5,774 nt of DNA from Verrucomicrobiales bacterium (GTDB lineage: Bacteria; Verrucomicrobiota; Verrucomicrobiia; Limisphaerales; F1-80-MAGS106), in the NCBI GenBank assembly GCA_947487925.1, contig CANLCA010000224.1, positions 1 through 5,774 of the forward strand. The letters are read 5' to 3'. The translations under genes were made by a program, and so were the position numbers. Positions 1 to 5,774 of this stretch are shown piece after piece; positions within the stretch are counted from its first letter, which is position 1; each line of letters opens with the position of its first letter. The notes under the pieces are model-generated. The model saw only the letters and a list, made by a program, of their open reading frames with translations. It did not search any database and was not told where the DNA came from.

Positions 1-96
1 AGGGTCGACCTCCACACCGCGCGATCACAGTGAAGTAAGATGGGTGTGCAACTTACTGCACTCAAAGGCGTTTAACTCCCTTAACATTGCTCATCG
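1..96. other. Segment upstream of gspF, possible tail of a preceding gene
   Basis: No identifiable gene. Reading frame 1 ends at a TGA at 31-33 and frame 3 at a TAA at 36-38; either could be the last 10-11 codons of an upstream gene. In this kind of cluster a GspE-type ATPase would be a natural neighbour, but the few residues available do not resemble a recognisable C-terminus. A small perfect inverted repeat, GTGCA-6 nt-TGCAC, spans 46-61; it is not followed by a T run, so it is not a convincing terminator. I see no clear promoter and no Shine-Dalgarno sequence before the ATG at 97. Confidence 0.4.
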
Positions 97-1377
97 ATGG
101 CTCAATTCAATTACAAGGCCCGACGAAAGTCCGGTGAAGTGGTCACTGGGGTTCTGGATGTTCCCGATCGCGCTGCGGCGCTGGCCCAGATCGAACGACA
201 AGGTCTCTTCCCAGTCACTATTTTGGTTTCCAAAACCATCGGAAAAGCCGAGCGCGCCAAGGACAAGCACGAGAAACGCCAAGCCACAACCCATGCTCTC
301 CCATCCTTGCTCAGGGGGCTCGGTCGAGGTCAAAGGAAGCCTGGACTCAAAGAATTGTCGACCTTCACGCAGCAAATGGCCAATCTGTTGCGCTCAGGCA
401 TGCCCTTGACTGTCGCCCTGAACAGCATGACCCACCTTGAGTCCAAGGGAATCCCTTCGGACGTCAGTCGCCAACTCAAACAGGATGTCATGGAAGGCAA
501 AAGCCTCTCCGACGCCATGGCCCGCCAGCCCGTCATCTTCTCGGACATGTATGTTAACATGGTGCGCGCCGGGGAACAAAGTGGCGCCTTGGAGGAGGTC
601 CTCAGACGGTTGGCCTCCCACTTCGAACGGTTCGCCGAGGTTCAACAGAAATTCATCTCGGCCCTCATTTACCCTGCCATCGTGGCCTGCGTCGGCATTG
701 TCGTCATCTTCTTTTTCATGACCTACATGCTTCCCAAGTTCCTTCAGATCTTCGAGGGGATGCGAATCCCCCTGCCGCCTTCGACGCAGGCTTTGATTCT
801 TATCAGCCATTTTTTCAGTCATTACTCGTGGATACTCGTCGGGGTTGTCGTGGTTGTCGTCATTGTCTTTCAGCGTTACAAATCAACCGATGCGGGACGG
901 CGAACCCTGGATCGTTTCAAAATGGACGCGCCAATTGTCGGGAAAGTGGTGCGGCTGAATTTGTTCGGCCAGTTTGCTCGAACGCTCGGAACGCTTCTTC
1001 AAAACGGTGTTCCGGTGTTGACCGCACTCAAGATCACGGAGCAGATCATGCCAAACGTGATTCTCAAAAACGCCATTGCCAAGACCCGTGAAGATGTCAC
1101 CGACGGCAAAACGATCGCGCAACCGTTGGCCAAGAGCAAAATCTTCCCGCAGCTCATGCTCGATCTGCTGAAGATAGGCGAGGAAACCTGCGATGTCCCG
1201 GGAGCCTTGCAGAATGTTGCCGAGACATACGAGAATGAGCTCAACATCGCCCTCCGTGTGATGACAAACCTCATCGAACCAGTCATGATCATCATCATGG
1301 CGGCGGGAGTCGGAGGCCTTCTTTTTAGCATTCTATCGGCCATGTTTGCGGTGACCTCCAGCATCGGGAAATCGTGA
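97..1377 (+). CDS. gspF: Type II secretion inner-membrane platform protein GspF
   Basis: This 426-residue protein has the full layout of the GspF/PilC family, usually about 400 residues. It would sit in the inner membrane and couple the cytoplasmic GspE ATPase to pseudopilin assembly. The N-terminus (MAQFNYKARRKSGEVVTGVL) is the conserved family start, which fixes the ATG at 97 although no Shine-Dalgarno is visible. Two repeated T2SSF domains follow, at about 88-213 and 290-415. The first contains the signature MVRAGEQSGALEEVLRRLA (155-173) and the second its counterpart GEETCDVPGAL (361-371). Membrane segments are predicted by eye at about 190-212, 245-259 and 393-416. The gene overlaps gspH by 4 nt. 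PilC of type IV pili belongs to the same family, but the downstream minor pseudopilins favour GspF. The linker at 46-84 is rich in charged residues. Confidence 0.93.
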   Translation: MAQFNYKARRKSGEVVTGVLDVPDRAAALAQIERQGLFPVTILVSKTIGKAERAKDKHEKRQATTHALPSLLRGLGRGQRKPGLKELSTFTQQMANLLRSGMPLTVALNSMTHLESKGIPSDVSRQLKQDVMEGKSLSDAMARQPVIFSDMYVNMVRAGEQSGALEEVLRRLASHFERFAEVQQKFISALIYPAIVACVGIVVIFFFMTYMLPKFLQIFEGMRIPLPPSTQALILISHFFSHYSWILVGVVVVVVIVFQRYKSTDAGRRTLDRFKMDAPIVGKVVRLNLFGQFARTLGTLLQNGVPVLTALKITEQIMPNVILKNAIAKTREDVTDGKTIAQPLAKSKIFPQLMLDLLKIGEETCDVPGALQNVAETYENELNIALRVMTNLIEPVMIIIMAAGVGGLLFSILSAMFAVTSSIGKS

Positions 1378-1964
1378 AAATTCGACACGACAGGGAGTGG
1401 GGTTTTACCCTCATTGAGATCATGATCGTTGTGTCGATCATGGCCGTTTGCCTAGGAATTGGTGTGCCCTCGATATTTCGCGCTGCCAAGAAGGACCCTT
1501 TGCAGCAGGCCGTTCGAGACGTGATCGAAGCCTGCACCAATGCGCGGTCGCAGGCGATCTTGCGCGGCGAATCCTACGACTTCGTGATCCGTGCCAGCGA
1601 AGGCTCCCTCTCCGTGATCAAGTCACCCGCCCGCCAGCACCCTGCGGCCTCGGGTTCTAGTGGCAATCCCAACCTCCGATTTGGTTCAGGCTCGGATGGT
1701 GTCGTTCACGTCTCAGGAGCGGGAAGCTCCAGCCCGGCCGCGGCGAAGCCGCTCTTCTCCGGGCGCTTGCACGAGGACATCATTATTGAAATCCTTTTCG
1801 TCGATCTTCGAGACCAGATGGATCGGGATGAGACCCACATCCGGTTCCACCCCAACAGCATGAGCGATGAAATGAGAATTGTTCTGAACTGGCGCCAGCA
1901 AAAACGAACGATGATCACGCTCGACCCGATCACCGCAATCGCTGACATGGACATCCTGCAATGA
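1374..1964 (+). CDS. gspH: Minor pseudopilin GspH (GspH/FimT family)
   Basis: This is a 196-residue class III prepilin-like protein starting at GTG inside the gspF stop (GTGA overlap). The leader MKIRHDREWG ends at Gly10, and cleavage before Phe11 would leave FTLIE with Glu at +5, followed by a hydrophobic helix (about 11-36). The segment EACTNARSQAILRGESY (52-68) matches the conserved GspH/FimT pattern of an Ala/Arg-rich helix leading into the beta domain, and IRFHPNSMSDEMRIVL (156-171) matches the family's late strand pair. In type II secretion GspH joins the pseudopilus tip with I, J and K. A Ser/Gly/Ala/Pro-rich stretch at about 85-125 looks like a flexible loop. Major pseudopilin GspG is an alternative because it often follows gspF, but the ARSQA motif and the length favour GspH. 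Confidence 0.82.
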   Translation: MKIRHDREWGFTLIEIMIVVSIMAVCLGIGVPSIFRAAKKDPLQQAVRDVIEACTNARSQAILRGESYDFVIRASEGSLSVIKSPARQHPAASGSSGNPNLRFGSGSDGVVHVSGAGSSSPAAAKPLFSGRLHEDIIIEILFVDLRDQMDRDETHIRFHPNSMSDEMRIVLNWRQQKRTMITLDPITAIADMDILQ

Positions 1965-2344
1965 GAAACCGCGGCTTTACGATTCTCGAAGTCCTCGTAG
2001 CGGTGGGTGTCTTTTTCATGTGCATTTTCGCCATCCTAGAATTGACTGCCAGTAGCTTGAGGGCCGCCAGAAGCCTGTCCAGGCCCATCCCTGATATCGG
2101 CATGCTTCTCCCGGATTTGGTCCTGACGAACCGGCTTGAGGAGGGTAGCGAATCCGGCGATTTTGGCGATGCCTACCCAGGAGCACGGTGGCAGCGTGAG
2201 ATTTTCCTGGCCTCTTCGAACGGCCTGTTTCAGGTGGATTTTACGATCTATGAAAACGGCAAGAGAAGCCCCCAGATGAGCAAATCGAGCCTTTTGCTTT
2301 GGCGGCCTGACTCCGCAGTCACCGTGAGAGGGGGGAGACGATGA
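1961..2344 (+). CDS. gspI: Minor pseudopilin GspI
   Basis: This 127-residue protein has a very short leader, MRNRG, before the prepilin peptidase site Gly5-Phe6, giving a mature N-terminus FTILEVLVAVGVF with Glu at +5 and a hydrophobic helix to about residue 30. The length and the segment LTNRLEEG...GARWQREI (55-80) fit GspI, where an Asn-Arg-Leu segment follows the N-terminal helix and a short Gly/Trp-containing region precedes the beta sheet. In known systems GspI is the hub that recruits GspJ and GspK to the tip complex. The start ATG overlaps the gspH stop as ATGA (1961-1964), which implies coupled translation, and its own stop overlaps gspJ in the same way. PilV-like pilins share the N-terminus, but gene order supports GspI. 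Confidence 0.8.
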   Translation: MRNRGFTILEVLVAVGVFFMCIFAILELTASSLRAARSLSRPIPDIGMLLPDLVLTNRLEEGSESGDFGDAYPGARWQREIFLASSNGLFQVDFTIYENGKRSPQMSKSSLLLWRPDSAVTVRGGRR

Positions 2345-3204
2345 CCCTCCGTAACAAGAATCGACGGAAGGCGTTCACCCTCATCGAGATCCTGCTCGCG
2401 ATGGGAATCTTCGCCTTGGTCCTGACCTCGATGTACTCGAGCTGGTCGTCAATCCTCCGAGCGTCCAAGGCTGGGTCCAAGGCCGCGGAGGATGCGCAGA
2501 GGGGAAGGGCGGCCATGAGGGTCATCCAAGATGCGCTAGTTTCCGCTCAGATGTTTACTGCGAACCAACGCTATTACTCGTTCGTGGGCGGGCCCGATGG
2601 CACGTTTTCAAGCTTGAGTTTCGCCAGTCATCTTCCTGAGTCGTTCCCGCGCAGCTCACGTTTCGGTGGGTTGGGTATCCGACGTGTCAACCTCAACGTG
2701 GAACGAGGTAAACAAGGACAAAATCAATTGGTTGTGCGGCAGACACCCCTCTGCATGGATACCGAGGAGGACGAGCAAGCATTCCCCGTTGTGTTGGCAA
2801 AAGAGGTGAAGCTTTTTCAAATCACCTTCTGGGATCAACGAACGGCTGAATGGGTTGATGAGTGGCTCTATACCAATCAGCTTCCCAAGTTGGTCCGCGT
2901 CACCCTCGCACAAGGCGACGGGATTGACTTCAGGCGTGTTTCTCAGGATGAAGTGGTCACCAGGATCATCAGCATCCCATCCGTCGCGGTTCCTGCAATA
3001 TTGCAGGTTCCAGGAGGTGTTCCCGGGGCAGTCGACCCATCACGCACCAACAACAGCCTTTCCAACTCCCGACTTAATGCTAACAGCAGCCTGGACAACA
3101 CCTCGCGAAATCCTAACCCGGGATTCGGAGCGCGCTCTCCCTTCAATACCGCCCCCCCTAACTCTCGCCCACCGTATCCGACAGGGAACGGTCGCAGACC
3201 CTGA
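2341..3204 (+). CDS. gspJ: Minor pseudopilin GspJ with a long disordered C-terminal tail
   Basis: This 287-residue protein has a basic leader (MTLRNKNRRKA) and then FTLIEILLAMGIF, a class III prepilin N-terminus with Glu at +5 and a hydrophobic helix at 12-33. Position -1 is Ala11, not the usual Gly. The segment FWDQRTAEWVDEW (163-175), then LPKLVRVTL (181-189), is characteristic of GspJ, which binds GspI and GspK in the pseudopilus tip. GspJ proteins are usually about 200 residues; here the globular part ends near 215 and about 70 residues follow that are rich in Asn, Ser, Pro, Gly and Arg with few hydrophobic residues, probably disordered. The frame stays open to a clean TGA with no sign of frameshift. 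It starts in an ATGA overlap with gspI. Confidence 0.85.
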   Translation: MTLRNKNRRKAFTLIEILLAMGIFALVLTSMYSSWSSILRASKAGSKAAEDAQRGRAAMRVIQDALVSAQMFTANQRYYSFVGGPDGTFSSLSFASHLPESFPRSSRFGGLGIRRVNLNVERGKQGQNQLVVRQTPLCMDTEEDEQAFPVVLAKEVKLFQITFWDQRTAEWVDEWLYTNQLPKLVRVTLAQGDGIDFRRVSQDEVVTRIISIPSVAVPAILQVPGGVPGAVDPSRTNNSLSNSRLNANSSLDNTSRNPNPGFGARSPFNTAPPNSRPPYPTGNGRRP

Positions 3205-3215
3205 AAAAGTCTCGC

Positions 3216-4301
3216 ATGGACTTCTCACATTCCCCAGCTCCCCCAAGGCGTGACGGCATAGCCCTCGTGATAGTCTTGCTGGTTGTCGTCGCTTTGGGCA
3301 TTTTGGCGGGCGGTTTTTCTTACTCCATGTTGGTCGAAACCCGGCTCGCGCGAAATGCGAATATGGAGCCGGATCTTGAATGGCTGGGACGTTCCGGAGT
3401 CGAACTGGCTCGTTATGTTTTGGGCCACACCCTCTCCATTCCTGGGGAATCGGGTATCGCTTCCCTCAATCAAAAATGGGCCGGAGGCCCGGGGATGACG
3501 AACGACATCCTGTCAGAAATCAACCTTTCCGACGTGCCTCTCGGGAACGGATCCTTCTCTGTAAAAATCGTCGATTGTGAACGGAAGGTGAATATCAATA
3601 TTGCCAGCGAAGACTTGCTGCAGCGCGCGTTCGTCTTTATGGGAGTGGACGCCGCTGTCCAGTCGTCGGTGATTGAGGCTATCCTGGATTGGAAAGACCT
3701 CGATGATAACCCGCGGCTGAACGGGGCTGAGTCCGAGGAATACCTCAGGGGGAACCCGCCCTATTATTCTAAAAACGGGCCGCTTGATGACATCGCGGAG
3801 CTGATGATGATTCGGGGCATCACTCCGGAACTTTTTTGGGGTCATGAAGGAGCTCGTCAAAATCCAAGATCTCTCCAAGAGACAGTGAGCAGTGGTTCGC
3901 CGGGGCTTGGCCAGACGTACTCTGGGGTTGGTTTGAGCGAATTATTCACCACTTTTGGAACCCCACAGATCAACATCAACACGGCTTCTCTTGCGGTCCT
4001 TCAGCTGTTGCCCGGGGTCGATGCCAACATCGCTGGGGCGATTATGCAGCGACGGGCCGGCTACGATGGCGCGGAAGGCACCGAGGACGACCAGCCTTTC
4101 AGGAGCGTGGTCGAATTGGCAGGGATTGCGGGATTAGGTCCCCAATATGTGGCTCTCATCCAGAGGTTTTGCGGGGTCATGTCGGCCACGTTCGAAGTGA
4201 CGGTTGAGGCCAAGATGTCACCCTATAGACGGCGATTCAAGGCGTTGGTTCGAAGAGCGAACGCCAGAGATGTGGCCATTCTGCACTTTGGTTGGGAATA
4301 G
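3216..4301 (+). CDS. gspK: Minor pseudopilin GspK (pseudopilus tip protein)
   Basis: This 361-residue protein, somewhat longer than the typical 300-330, is the large minor pseudopilin that caps the pseudopilus. The leader MDFSHSPAPPRRDG ends at Gly14, and the mature end IALVIVLLVVVALGIL lacks Glu at +5, as is normal for GspK. Membrane helix is at about 15-37. Family signatures are KVNINIA (124-130), DWKDLDDNPRLNGAESEEYL (158-177), PYYSKNGPLDDIAEL (182-196), and a helix-hairpin-helix-like region ININTASLAVLQLLPGV (252-268) with a further copy near 297-316. The acidic clusters could hold calcium, as known for GspK. Only two cysteines are present (121 and 319); a disulfide is possible but unproven. 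The start lies 11 nt after gspJ with no strong Shine-Dalgarno. Confidence 0.92.
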   Translation: MDFSHSPAPPRRDGIALVIVLLVVVALGILAGGFSYSMLVETRLARNANMEPDLEWLGRSGVELARYVLGHTLSIPGESGIASLNQKWAGGPGMTNDILSEINLSDVPLGNGSFSVKIVDCERKVNINIASEDLLQRAFVFMGVDAAVQSSVIEAILDWKDLDDNPRLNGAESEEYLRGNPPYYSKNGPLDDIAELMMIRGITPELFWGHEGARQNPRSLQETVSSGSPGLGQTYSGVGLSELFTTFGTPQININTASLAVLQLLPGVDANIAGAIMQRRAGYDGAEGTEDDQPFRSVVELAGIAGLGPQYVALIQRFCGVMSATFEVTVEAKMSPYRRRFKALVRRANARDVAILHFGWE

Positions 4302-4315
4302 AGGCAGGCAACCAC

Positions 4316-4319
4316 AGGA
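4316..4319 (+). promoter_or_regulatory. Shine-Dalgarno-like AGGA before bioD
   Basis: AGGA lies 5 nt before the ATG at 4325. It supports this ATG over the in-frame TTG at 4292, which would overlap the end of gspK and add 11 residues with no BioD similarity, and over the adjacent GTG at 4322. It is the only clear ribosome binding site among the six genes. Confidence 0.5.
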
Positions 4320-4324
4320 ATGTG

Positions 4325-5017
4325 ATGGCTCACGATGCGACGTTGGTTTGTGTTCTTGGGGCTGACACAGGAGTTGGCAAAACCACTGTCACTCGATTGC
4401 TGCTAGCGCATGCCAGATCCAGGGGCTTGAGTGCCGTGGGTTTAAAGCCGTTTTCCAGTGGTGGAAGGCAGGACGCGATCGCCCTGCGGGATTGCTTGCA
4501 TGGCTCCGTCGAACCGAGTCTCCAGCAGATAAATCCTTGGCACCAGGAAGAGCCCTTGGCGCCTTTGCTGGCGGCCCGACGGAGCGGTCAACCTTCGCCT
4601 CAGTTGGAGCAGGTCCTTAATTGGATTAGGGACCACCGCCTACGATATCAGATTGTGCTCGTGGAAGGTGTCGGCGGCCTGCTGACTCCAATAGCTGAAA
4701 CATTTTCAATGCTCGATGTCGTCGAAGAGCTGGGGTCGACGCTCGTGGTTGTCGTGAGAAACCGGTTGGGCGCGATCAACCAGGCGCGGCTTTGTTATGA
4801 AGTGAGCGCAAAGTCGCGACTGGAGCAGTGTTTTGTGATATTATCGGGCGTCAAGGAGGGGGATATCTCGGTGAAGACCAACTTGGAAGCGATTCAAGAG
4901 TTCTGTCCTCGCTGGACAGCCTTAGACATCCCATTTGAGGGGGAAATACACGCGGAAGGACTGGGCTTTAGAACAATCGCAAAAAAATTCAAAAAAACTC
5001 TTGCGCAAATTTTCTGA
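4325..5017 (+). CDS. bioD: Dethiobiotin synthase-like protein (BioD family)
   Basis: From the ATG at 4325 this is a 230-residue P-loop protein of the usual BioD size. BioD closes the ureido ring of 7,8-diaminononanoate with CO2 and ATP to give dethiobiotin, in the cytoplasm. Visible motifs are the P-loop GADTGVGKT (12-20), LKPFSSG (40-46, with Lys41 matching the catalytic KPV lysine), Asp50, VEGVGGLLTPI (113-123), TFSMLDVV (126-133) and RLGAINQARL (147-156, matching the family LGxINH segment). Differences from E. coli BioD: Glu of the DTEVGKT loop is Gly16, the loop between the KP motif and Asp50 is shorter, and the ND pair that reads adenine is Ser174-Gly175. The family call is strong; the exact reaction is less sure. 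No other bio genes are in the window. The C-terminus is lysine-rich and encoded by two A7 runs (4981-4987, 4991-4997). Confidence 0.82.
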   Translation: MAHDATLVCVLGADTGVGKTTVTRLLLAHARSRGLSAVGLKPFSSGGRQDAIALRDCLHGSVEPSLQQINPWHQEEPLAPLLAARRSGQPSPQLEQVLNWIRDHRLRYQIVLVEGVGGLLTPIAETFSMLDVVEELGSTLVVVVRNRLGAINQARLCYEVSAKSRLEQCFVILSGVKEGDISVKTNLEAIQEFCPRWTALDIPFEGEIHAEGLGFRTIAKKFKKTLAQIF

Positions 5018-5117
5018 AGTGGTAGAAATGACATCGTTCTTTGTGAGAAAAACTGGGAAGCGAAGCGGGTGAGAAAAGGGAATGGCAAGCTTTCGAAGTT
5101 TAATCGTAAAAATCTGA

Positions 5118-5146
5118 TTGACGAGTGCGGTAAAAGACACTAGTCT
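5118..5146 (+). promoter_or_regulatory. Candidate sigma-70-type promoter of the rRNA operon
   Basis: TTGACG (5118-5123) matches five of six -35 consensus positions and is followed after exactly 17 nt by TAGTCT (5141-5146), a weaker -10 that keeps the key T, A and final T. The region just upstream (5098-5117) is A/T-rich with A and T runs, resembling an UP element typical of rRNA promoters. Transcription would start near 5153, about 225 nt before mature 16S. It is the best-looking promoter in the intergenic region, but a terminator-like hairpin follows it, so it may be attenuated or not be the main rRNA promoter. Confidence 0.5.
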
Positions 5147-5167
5147 TTCAACAGTAAAGGTATTCTG

Positions 5168-5210
5168 GCTACCGAGTAATTCAGAAATTATATCGGTGGT
5201 GATTTTTTTT
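5168..5210 (+). terminator. Rho-independent terminator-like hairpin with T8 tract
   Basis: The left arm (5168-5181) pairs with the right arm (5186-5200) around a CAGA loop (5182-5185). ACCGA (5171-5175) pairs with TCGGT (5193-5197) and TAATT (5177-5181) with AATTA (5186-5190), with one bulged A (5192) and some G-T pairs. Eight T residues follow at 5203-5210 after a 2-nt gap. It could end the gsp-bioD transcript, or act as an attenuator for transcripts from the promoter at 5118-5146. It is oriented for the + strand. The upper stem is A/T-only and the gap before the T run is not ideal. Confidence 0.55.
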
Positions 5211-5221
5211 CCCGTAACGGG
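5211..5221 (+). repeat. Small GC hairpin after the T8 tract
   Basis: CCCG-TAA-CGGG is a 4-bp perfect stem with a 3-nt loop directly after the T run. It could form part of the folded rRNA leader. Its size makes chance occurrence possible. Confidence 0.3.
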
Positions 5222-5233
5222 GCGTTTAATTTA

Positions 5234-5245
5234 GGACAAGTGTCC
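5234..5245 (+). repeat. Leader hairpin repeat, copy 1 (GGACAAGTGTCC)
   Basis: GGAC-AAGT-GTCC is an inverted repeat with a 4-nt loop, lying 2 nt before the boxA-like element, the place where a boxB-type hairpin is found in other antitermination leaders. It matches 11 of 12 bases with the copy at 5340-5351. Confidence 0.45.
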
Positions 5246-5247
5246 GT

Positions 5248-5257
5248 TGTTCATTGA
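5248..5257 (+). promoter_or_regulatory. boxA-like antitermination element
   Basis: TGTTCATTGA resembles the rRNA boxA consensus TGCTCTTTA and variants such as TGTTCTTTGA. NusB and NusE (S10) bind boxA RNA in rRNA leaders to make RNA polymerase resistant to Rho. Its place, 120 nt before mature 16S and right after a small hairpin, is as expected. The call rests on a short motif and position only. Confidence 0.45.
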
Positions 5258-5296
5258 AAGTTGAATTGTGCGATAAGTAAAGAGCCCCTCGATAAA

Positions 5297-5314
5297 TGCC
5301 AAGTTAGTTTGGCA
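5297..5314 (+). repeat. Leader hairpin between boxA and 16S
   Basis: TGCCAA (5297-5302) and TTGGCA (5309-5314) form a perfect 6-bp stem with a 6-nt loop, followed by five A. No T run follows, so it is not a terminator; more likely it is part of the folded leader RNA. Confidence 0.4.
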
Positions 5315-5336
5315 AAAATTGAGAAACATCTTGCAG

Positions 5337-5354
5337 TTTGGACGAGTGTCCAAA
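5337..5354 (+). repeat. Leader hairpin repeat, copy 2 (extended GGACGAGTGTCC)
   Basis: TTTGGAC-GAGT-GTCCAAA is a perfect 7-bp stem with a GAGT tetraloop, ending about 23 nt before mature 16S. Its core (5340-5351) repeats the 5234-5245 hairpin with one base changed in the loop region. It may be part of the processing structure at the 16S 5' end; the matching strand beyond 16S is outside the window. Confidence 0.5.
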
Positions 5355-5377
5355 AAAATCAGACTAACGTTTTTAAA

Positions 5378-5774
<397 letters not shown>

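Larger units (their letters stand above)
5018..5377 (+). other. AT-rich intergenic region and 16S rRNA leader
   Basis: About 360 nt without a plausible protein gene. It is visibly richer in A/T than the flanking genes and holds a candidate promoter (5118-5146), a terminator-like hairpin with a T8 tract (5168-5210), a small GC hairpin (5211-5221), a boxA-like element (5248-5257) and further hairpins at 5234-5245, 5297-5314 and 5337-5354. The first 100 nt (5018-5117) show nothing clear beyond A/T-rich segments that could act as an UP element. No tRNA is visible. Confidence 0.75.

Noticed and set aside
2..409. Open frame across the start of gspF on the + strand
   Set aside because: It overlaps the highly conserved GspF N-terminus in another frame and its product resembles no family; it is a shadow of gspF.
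394..822. 142-codon open frame on the minus strand within gspF
   Set aside because: It lies wholly inside gspF, has no plausible domains and reflects antisense codon bias.
4292..4324. Upstream TTG start for bioD
   Set aside because: The extra 11 residues have no family similarity, and the ATG at 4325 has an AGGA at good spacing and starts just before the first beta strand and P-loop.
5331..5366. Possible promoter close to the 16S 5' end (TTGCAG-17-AAAAAT)
   Set aside because: It would start transcription about 12 nt before mature 16S, leaving no leader for processing, and both boxes match weakly.

Overview
The window carries a type II secretion (general secretory pathway) gene cluster, followed by a lone biotin-pathway gene and the start of a ribosomal RNA operon, all on the + strand. 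The 16S rRNA start points to the phylum Verrucomicrobiota. It contains a perfect target for the EUB338-III probe (5732-5749), the version of the general bacterial probe made for Verrucomicrobia, and its 5' region (GTGGATAAGACATGCAAGTC at 5421-5440) looks typical of that phylum. Class or genus cannot be fixed from about 400 nt.

Layout: 1-96 is a short stretch holding the tail of an unidentifiable upstream gene or non-coding DNA. From 97 to 4301 lie five genes: gspF (inner-membrane platform protein), then gspH, gspI, gspJ and gspK (the four minor pseudopilins). The first four overlap by 4 nt each (GTGA, ATGA, ATGA) and gspK follows after 11 nt, so they form one tightly coupled operon. A 230-residue dethiobiotin synthase-like gene (bioD) starts 23 nt after gspK. 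From 5018 to 5377 is an AT-rich non-coding leader with a candidate promoter, a terminator-like hairpin with a T8 tract, a boxA-like element and several small hairpins. The 16S rRNA gene begins near 5378 and runs off the window.

How the genes work together: GspH, GspI, GspJ and GspK would be cleaved and methylated by a prepilin peptidase (not in the window) and form the tip complex that primes assembly of the pseudopilus. GspF would be the membrane platform coupling the GspE ATPase to pseudopilin insertion. The major pseudopilin (GspG), the assembly proteins GspL/GspM, the secretin and the ATPase are not seen here, so the machinery must be completed elsewhere or be non-canonical. bioD has no visible link to secretion and may simply share the transcript.

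I see no clearly new multi-gene system. The parts most worth a second look are the terminator-like hairpin between the best rRNA promoter candidate and boxA, the twin GGACRAGTGTCC hairpins in the leader, the residue changes in BioD, and the disordered tail and Ala(-1) leader peptide of GspJ.
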